From positions 15,323,310-15,387,309 of the forward strand of contig CM040430.1 in assembly GCA_022702705.1 (NCBI GenBank): DNA of 64,000 nucleotides, in the 5' to 3' direction. The position numbers and the translations under genes were made by a program. The notes under the pieces were generated by a model. That model was not told where the DNA came from. It saw only the letters and a program-made list of their open reading frames with translations, and ran no database searches. The stretch is from Papilionanthe hookeriana x Papilionanthe teres (Eukaryota > Streptophyta > Magnoliopsida > Asparagales > Orchidaceae). Shown here piece by piece: positions 56,531-64,000 of the stretch; within the stretch, counting starts at the first letter, position 1; every line of letters starts with the position of its first letter.

Positions 56531-59500
56531 TGTTGACCTCATTTTTGATGAGGTCTTCCCTTCTTCTTTTAGTGCTTAGGATCTAGCCTTAGGCTTTTCC
56601 TTTGACTATCTTAGAGGACTAGAATTGGGACCCGCCTTTTAGAAATTCAAACCACTTCTAAACTCCCTGCAAACTCCACAAACTTGACTATAGACCCCTA
56701 ATCACCTAGAGGGTTGAAATCGAATGTGGAAGTTTAAAGGATGAGTTCTATAGGACTCTTTGGCCTTAGGGCCGCTCACAGGTGGCACAGTGCAGTGAAG
56801 GGGCTGACTTACACTACACTACACCTACACACTACACTTCCACACACTTCCTAAAACCACAACCATACCTAATCTTAACCTCCTGACTCATGTAGGTGAT
56901 TCACATGGATGGTCCTTAACCCCTAAGCCCTTGGCTAAGAGGGTTAGGAACAACATAGTGAATGCCTCAAATGAGTCCTTTCATGGCTCATATGGGCTTG
57001 AAATGGCTTCATGGCTCAACCAAAATGACTTCTTTCCACTTACATCCACCCAATCTTCAATTTTCCAAATTTTCGATTTTTGACCCGAGACCCTACACCT
57101 ACTAAACCTACCCAAAACTACTTGAAATTACCCAAATTTTTGCAAAATTTCCAAATTACCCAAAATTTTCCAAAATCAATCCCAAACATCTCCACATCAC
57201 TCAAATTGATCATCCATACCCAAAAATACCAAAGATTCCAAAAATACCCCCAATACCCTCCAAATACCCAAAATACCCTTCTTGGCCTAAAAATCCAAAA
57301 ATTCAAAAAAATTCCCAGAAAATTCCAGAAAATCCTAAATATTCCCAATTTCATTTTGTCCAACTACACCATGGGCCAATTTTGTCAATTTACCCTACTT
57401 TTGTCAAAACCCCCAAATTGACCCATTTTAACCCAAAGTGAACCCAATGTTAAACCAAACCTATCCAATTGACCCAAATTCTGGTCCAATTCAATTCTAA
57501 ACTTCAATTCAACATTCCCAATACCAATTTAGACCAAATCCAAGTCCAATTTGATTGACATTTGGATCCAATTTCACTTTGGGCCTTAAAGCCCGAATTT
57601 GGACCCATGACCCAAACTTAGCCCAAACTAACCCAATTCAACTCCAATTAACCCCAAATCTTTTCTAAACCTTCCTTAACATCCCCATAAACAAAACACT
57701 AACATTATTTGCCCAAGATTTTGACCCAAACCCCACTCGAATTCAACCCCAAAATCAAAAAGCCCAATTTTGACCTAAACCCAGAACCTAACCCAAATAG
57801 GCCCAAACCTCAAAATCAAAACCTAACCAAAGCCAAAACCTCTTTGAAACACTCCCATAAACATTTCTCAACATTTATTTTACATCAATTTCAACCCTAG
57901 CCCAACATTGGCCCAAGTTAGCCCAATTTGACCTACATTGGCCCATTTACCAAATAAACCCAGAATTCAACCCAATTCAAACCCAAACCACCTTAAATCT
58001 ATTTCAAATTATTCATGAAACATCCCTAAACCAAAACCAACAACTATTTGGCCCAAACTTCTACAAAAATTCCCATCCATGAACACATCCTTAAACTTAA
58101 AAGCCCACTTCCCTTAAACCTTCTTAAAAACCCATCTTCATTAAATTTTAAAAGCCCAAATCATCCTAAAGCCCACATGACACTTCCCCTCATCATCCAT
58201 TTGATCAAAATCACCCCTAAGTTTCAAAATCATCAATTAAACCATTCCAAATCAAGCCACATGTCAAATTACCCCCTAAATGTCAAAAATTTCTAAAACC
58301 CTTTTCATGAAACAAATCGACCTTTTCCCAAGCCAAATGAAGCCATGAACAAGCCATTCTCGAAGCCACATGAAGCCATGAGGGCTTTGACTTGTCATTA
58401 GTCCATTTATGGCAAGAAGAGGGGGTTCTTTCTTAAACCTCCTTTAACCTTTTTTTACCTTAATCATGTCGCACACTAAACCATGTTTAGCCACCTCATC
58501 ATGGATGGAGACTTCACCACTCCTTCTAAGCTGACCTAAATGATTCCCTCGGCTCAAAATCAGAGCTTGGAAGGGTGCACCAAGCCCAAAATGGTGGGTT
58601 GACCCAAACCAAGCCAAAGTGAGCCTTCTCCCATTCCATTTAAATCAAACTCCTTTACACATGTCAAACCTCGATTGCCTACACTAAACCCCAGCCACGA
58701 CCCACGACCAAGATGGTGACCATTGCACAGCCGGCCGGCCACCTGGCCGCCGGAAATCACCTTGGCCGAGAGCTCACATGTGAGCCAACATTGAAATTCT
58801 CACTTGCTGTGCTGCCCCATGCCTAGTGGTCACCATGGCTGATCTTCTCCTCACCGGAGCGAGCTGATCCCAAGCCCTAACTCCCTGCGAGAGGCCTTCC
58901 ACCCTCTCCTATTTAAACTCCACCCCTCTCGGCCATGAGAAGAGCTAAGCACAAACCTTGCCAAAACTGCGCCAAAATTGTTCCGGACCCTTCTCCACTC
59001 TTAGAACACTTGATCCCCAGAGTGAAATCCCCCTGCCATTTCTCCTCGCGTAAGCTCGATTTCGGAGTTGAAATTCCACCCAAAACCAGGACACTTCTCC
59101 ACGGTGAGCCAATTCTCAAATTGATTGGCTCTACACCTTCACCGGACCAAGGGAAGGTGTCCACCGGCAAAAGCCCCATCTCCGGGCCACCCGGTTGCTC
59201 CGGCCTCCGAAGCTTTGTGATCGGGCTTGGTCGAAATCATATCCGGACAATTCCCAGGACCAGGAGACTTCATGCGGAGCTTGCTGGGACCCGATCGAAG
59301 GTGCAACAACTCTCGGATTGAAGCCACACTTCTACGAGCCAAGGTATGAGCTAACTCTCCATCCCGAGCTTCGGAGATTCTCCATTTCAAATGCCTTAGT
59401 TTCGATGCATGTTAGCCGTATAGATGTGTTCGTCTCTTGAAGATGAATCCATAGAGTATAAGAACGTAAAAATCCATTGAGAATCGAGTGAGATCTTAGG

Positions 59501-62500
59501 GATTTAGTGTGGACGGCTCTCGGGTGAGAACACTTGGGGACGATGAACGGATGCGCGTCCATTCGATACACGCGCGCGACGAACGGCTCGGATGGCGTCG
59601 GACCGAGGAAACGGTGCGAGAACCGCGGGGCCCGGGACGGCTGACTCGAGTGGCGGCGTCGAATCGGGAGCGCGCCGCGTGGCCTTTCGGAGGCTGCGAG
59701 GATGCGGCGGCGCCGCGTGGATAAATAGAAAATTAGGGTATTTTCTTATTTATTTAATTCCTAAACTTCAAAAATTCATATCTCTGTGTAGGAAAATCAT
59801 AAAAATAAAATAAAAATACCCTCTTGCTCGGTGAACGAGAGGAGAATAATGTGGAAAAGAAATCATTTAATTTCATCAAATATTTTATTTTTTATAATTT
59901 ATTTACTCTCTGCATTATTTTAATTCTCCATGCATGCATACAATTCACCATGGCATGAGACCATAGGGCTTTTGAAGCCTCTGAATTTGGGAACATTCCT
60001 GAATTTTCCAAAGTCGGAGGCCATCCTATGAAGAGTTCTTGATTTTTCAAGTTCATGTCACTGTTTTGAGTATTTTAATTCCAGTAAATAGCATGTTATG
60101 AAATAAATTCTAGGAAAATTTGGTGATGTTGCTTATGACCGAGAGAACCCTAGGAAAAATAGGTTTTGACTTAGTTCATTTAAAACAACTCTAATTGGCT
60201 TAAACACTCAAAATAGGTCTTCAATTAATTAGAGTTAACCATGCATCAAATTGACTTGAAATCAATTCTCCACTGACCTTTAGGATCAGAGGAATCCATC
60301 ATAAAAATTTGAGGTCAATTGGACTTGGTTAGCCCCACTAATTGGGTTGATTAAGCCACTTAGCCATTTTAAACTTTAAAAATTCATAACTTTTAAAATA
60401 CTTTTCAAAAATTTACCAAATTGGTTTTGGAGCCTCTCTGATATTAGGGAAACCTATGAAAATTAAAATTTCAATTTTCTAAAAAAGTTGATTTTTAATA
60501 ATATTTTAATATTTTAATAATTAAAAAATAATAAAAATCACAAAAATAATAAAAATTCACCAAAATGTCATATTTTGAATTTTAATCACTTAGGAACAAA
60601 TCCCACATTTTTCCTAGGTCTATTTAGTGAGATATTGAATTTTAAAGCCCTAGGGTAATTTTTTAAATTAAAAAAATGTATTTTCTAGTATTTTCACTAA
60701 AATAATTACAATAAATCATAGAAAAATCAGAAAATTACAAAATTTGCTTCTCTGGTTTCCTTGATATCAGAGAGATTTTTAAAAAATATAAAATCCATTT
60801 TTCAACTTTTATTTTATTTTTAAATTAATTAACACTCCAAAATTTAAAATAATTATAATAAAAATAATATAATTCAAAAAATCACCAAAATTGGTCCAAG
60901 TGGTCCTCTGGTCATTAGGAATGTCCCCTAATTTTCTTAAGGACAGAAACTTTCCCTTGGTCATGTTATTAAATTTTCCTTGAAAATCTTTATTTTCCAC
61001 CAAAAATAATTATATAAAAAAATTAAATACAGAAAAATCACATTTTCTCCTCTCATGTCTTTATTGACATATGAGTGAAGTCACATAAAAATTTCAAGTT
61101 CATTTGGGTTCAATTTAGTGAGTTATGAAATTATTAAGCTTAAGGGGTAAAATGGTAATTAAACTTTTAACCCTTAATTAAAACTTTAGGTTTAATAAAA
61201 AATCAACAAGTAAAATATTTGATCTTAATCTGATTTGGATGATTGAAATTTAAATAATTAAAGGGTAGAAACCCATTAAATAATTTTAAAATGATTAAAC
61301 TTTAATTAAATAATAGATTAAATTTGGAGGAATAATAAATTGGAATTATTAAAATAAGGGATATTTATTAGGAAGAGATTTATTCTTTAATTTAAAAAAT
61401 CCCTAAACTAATTATATCATTAATACTCAATTTTTAATTAAAATGATAACTCAAATTTAAAATATTAAAAGACTTAATTAAATTATTAAACTCTTTTAAA
61501 ATTTCAATTAAAATTAAAAATAAAGTAAATTAAAGATAAATTAAATTAAAATTAAATTAAATTTAATAATTAAATTAAATTAAATTAAAATTAAATTAAA
61601 TTAAATTAAACTAAATTAAAATTAAATTAAATTAAATTAAATTAAATAAATTAAATTAAATTAAATTAAATCAAATTAAATTAAATTAAATTAAATTAAA
61701 TAATTAAATTAAAATTAAATCAAATCAAATTAATTAAACATCAAATCAAATTAAATTGAACTATAGTTAAACTAAATTAAAACTCGAATTAAATTAAGTT
61801 GAATTAAATATAACATCACCTAAGACATAAAGAATTGAAAATAAATGTAAAACGACTTGAACATTATTCAAATTTAAACTCTTTAACTTAAACCAAATCA
61901 TTTGAATACTAATTTACCCTTGAAAGCTTTAGTTATTATAACTCTAAATAAAACATTAAATGAAGTGTCACTTCACTCATAGGATATTCGAATGTCCTAG
62001 TTCATCGAGCAAGTTAACAAAACTTGAAAACCTCGGACGATCGATTCATTTATATAATTAAATTCATTTGGACTTAAAACGATCCTAGAAAATATTGAAA
62101 AGATGTTTAAGATTATTCTTAAGCACTTCCTCAATATGATAGGACATTTATAAGAACAATTGGACTTAATTGTTCTTTGATGAAGAAAATCGTCCTTAAA
62201 CCAAAACACAAAGAACCTAGACGTCATAGGAAATGACTAGGTATAGGATTAGGAATTTGGTAGAAAACCATAACCTTTCCCTTAGCCTTACCTAGGAACT
62301 TGCTTAAGTATGCTAATTGTGTTTTAAGTGCAGCTTGGAATGACGGGAAGACCCTCCAGGTACGCTTTTATTTTTATTGCAATTTACTTTCTTGCAATTT
62401 ACTTTCTTGCAATTTACTTTCTTGCAACTGTGTTTATTTTTCTTGCATGATAAAACAACTGTTGCATGAAAACCCACACCTTTAGGATAGCCCCTAAAAC

Positions 62501-63913
62501 TAGAACCAAAACTAAGTTAAAAGTTATTGCAAGATAAAATTCACCGCCACAACATTTCAAAATATAAAACAACTCGAAATTTAATCACAAACAGAACACA
62601 AAACTACAATTACAACTAAATTAAAACGTCTGTTGGATGATCGGGAATACCTCGGATGATGTAACCTACGTGTTGCTAACGGGATTTCCACGGTCTAAAT
62701 GAAAGTGTGGAACTCATTCGGTTGAGTTTAGCAAATTCATACGGACTAAGTGAATCCGATAAAAATAATGATGCCGGAAGGATGGAGCCAGTGGGATCTT
62801 AACCGGTGTCGTTATAATCAACTTTAAGATTTGTTTTAATTAAAACGTAAAAAAACACTTGGAAATTAAGACTTCTCTAAACCAAAACACTTTTCTCATC
62901 TCCTGATTTATGATTTCTAAAACTAAACCTCTGCAACAACAAGGAACTTGGGGCATGGTGGGCGACACGGCCATCGTCGTCGGCAAAACTTGAACCTACT
63001 TCGACGAAACTTTCCTAGAATTAAATAACGAAGCCATAGGACTTCGAGGTAGCTTGCACTAGTGCAACATAAATCCTCGACTCTTCGTTAGGCATTTGCA
63101 TTGCAAATTAAGCCCTAACCGGTCTTAGGATTCCGAGGTAGTCGTCCGATACGACAATAAACCCTCACATCTTCTAGATGTTATTTGTTTGATTTTATCA
63201 TACAAATATAAGCCCTAATTAATTAAAATTGGCAAGATTGAAATACTAAATAAACATTAGGACTTTCCTAAATTCAAGCCGAACAATAGGATAGTCGGGA
63301 AATTACCGAAGTTCACTTCGAATCGGTAATTTCTCCTACCTCTCTTCCTTTGGATTCACAAAACAAAATGTTCCAAAATTTGATCCATTCCATTATTGAA
63401 ATTCCAAAATTCAATCTTTGAAAACCTTAAACTTTGAAATTCTTGAGAGCGAATTATTGGTTATTATCGAGAGTTTTCTTAGGTGATTCCCGTCACTTAA
63501 GATGTAATTAACTATAGGGGCTTGCCCTTATAGGGAATTTTAAAGAACCCGGGTAATATAAACCACGTTTAATACTTTCATATTAAGCGGGGGAATTTGT
63601 CGGCTTATAAAATTGGTTCGCGAGACCAAACGGATGTCACAAAACTTCTAGTTTATTTGATCGAGCCCCACCATCGAAGCGGTGTGTACTATCCTTAGGG
63701 ATAGATACATGGTTTGTGGTGCGGTGCTCGTTTATATAAACTATTTGGGATGTGAGATCGGTTTAATCTCATATTTAAAATTATTTTCAAAGTCAAATAC
63801 TACTTTCTAAATTATATATATATTTAAATCAAATTTAAAATTTAAATTCGCCGATAACTTCTGTTAGGCGACCCCCTTTTAAAATACAACACAACCTAAA
63901 AAATATGCCGACA
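56531..63913 (+). repeat. 3' LTR of copy B
   Basis: 7383 bp, TGTTGACC to GCCGACA, nearly identical to 36288..43704. It holds the same landmarks: TATA-like box at 58909..58917, donor-like GT at 59344, GC island 59510..59722 and microsatellite 61545..61800. It is followed by the target-site duplication. Confidence 0.95.
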
Positions 63914-63918
63914 CCACC
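63914..63918 (+). repeat. Target-site duplication of copy B, right
   Basis: CCACC, matching 36283..36287. Confidence 0.93.
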
Positions 63919-64000
63919 ATCTAGAATTTCAAACCACTTCTTAACTCCCTGCAAACTCCACAAACTTGACTGTAGACCCCTAATCACCTAGAGGGTTGAA
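63914..64000 (+). repeat. LTR of Ogre/Tat copy C, right piece
   Basis: Continues the LTR interrupted at 36287 and aligns with 14694..14780 of the LTR of copy A. It runs off the end of the window. Confidence 0.88.

Larger units (their letters stand above)
36288..63913 (+). mobile_element. Complete Ogre/Tat-lineage Ty3/gypsy retrotransposon, copy B (27.6 kb)
   Basis: Two near-identical LTRs of 7417 and 7383 bp, a 12,826-bp internal region and a 5-bp target-site duplication. The gene order equals copy A, including the AlkB ORF and the 3' UTR array. It is inserted in LTR C. High LTR-LTR similarity suggests recent insertion. Its frames have more small indels than copy A, concentrated at CAG/CTG positions. 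Confidence 0.96.

Noticed and set aside
1..63913. Deamination (CG to TA) as the sole cause of differences between copies
   Set aside because: Many differences are indels at CAG/CTG and changes of A to G next to C, in both LTRs of one element, which deamination does not produce.

Overview
The window is plant nuclear DNA made almost entirely of nested LTR retrotransposons. No host gene, tRNA, rRNA or prokaryotic signature was found. Two Ty3/gypsy lineages are present, both restricted to plants. The first is the Ogre/Tat lineage, recognised by an extra ORF before gag, two RNase H domains, no chromodomain and extremely long LTRs. The second is an Athila-type element on the minus strand. The species cannot be named; a seed plant, probably an angiosperm with a large repeat-rich genome, fits best.

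Layout. Copy A (+, 1..22013) has the last 1.6 kb of its 5' LTR, a 13.0 kb internal region and a complete 7.4 kb 3' LTR (14592..22013). To its right are an AT-rich flank, an 80-bp tandem array (22141..23232), part of an Athila LTR (23256..24068, minus) and a decayed Ty3/gypsy protease fragment (24069..24329, minus). The Athila-type element D follows (24330..36180, minus): 3' LTR, two related but broken post-pol ORFs, then integrase, RNase H, RT, protease and gag. At 36181 an LTR of a third Ogre/Tat copy (C) begins. Copy B (+, 36288..63913) is inserted 107 bp into that LTR. B is complete: 7417-bp and 7383-bp LTRs, a 12.8 kb internal region and a 5-bp target-site duplication CCACC. C resumes at 63914 and runs off the window.

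How the genes work together. A and B share one gene order: LTR, PBS, ORF1, gag, zinc knuckle, protease, RT, RNase H, second RNase H, integrase, then an extra ORF, an 84-bp tandem array, PPT and LTR. The extra ORF encodes a plant ALKBH9/10-type AlkB domain (2-oxoglutarate/Fe(II) dioxygenase) and is the most interesting object here. In copy A the HxD...H iron ligands and the R-x5-R signature are all readable, with one frame break between them. A polypyrimidine tract and CAG lie just before its ATG, and the LTR leader carries a conserved donor-like AAG/GTATGAG. Together these suggest a spliced third ORF. In Arabidopsis, proteins of this family remove N6-methyladenosine from RNA, so the element may carry its own RNA demethylase.

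Caution on frames. Almost every ORF of A and B is broken by small indels. Many fall at CAG or CTG sites, where the four aligned LTR copies also disagree. This looks like systematic base-calling error at methylated CHG sites as much as real decay, so 'pseudogene' calls in A and B are provisional. The Athila element D instead shows mainly in-frame stop codons, as expected of true decay.
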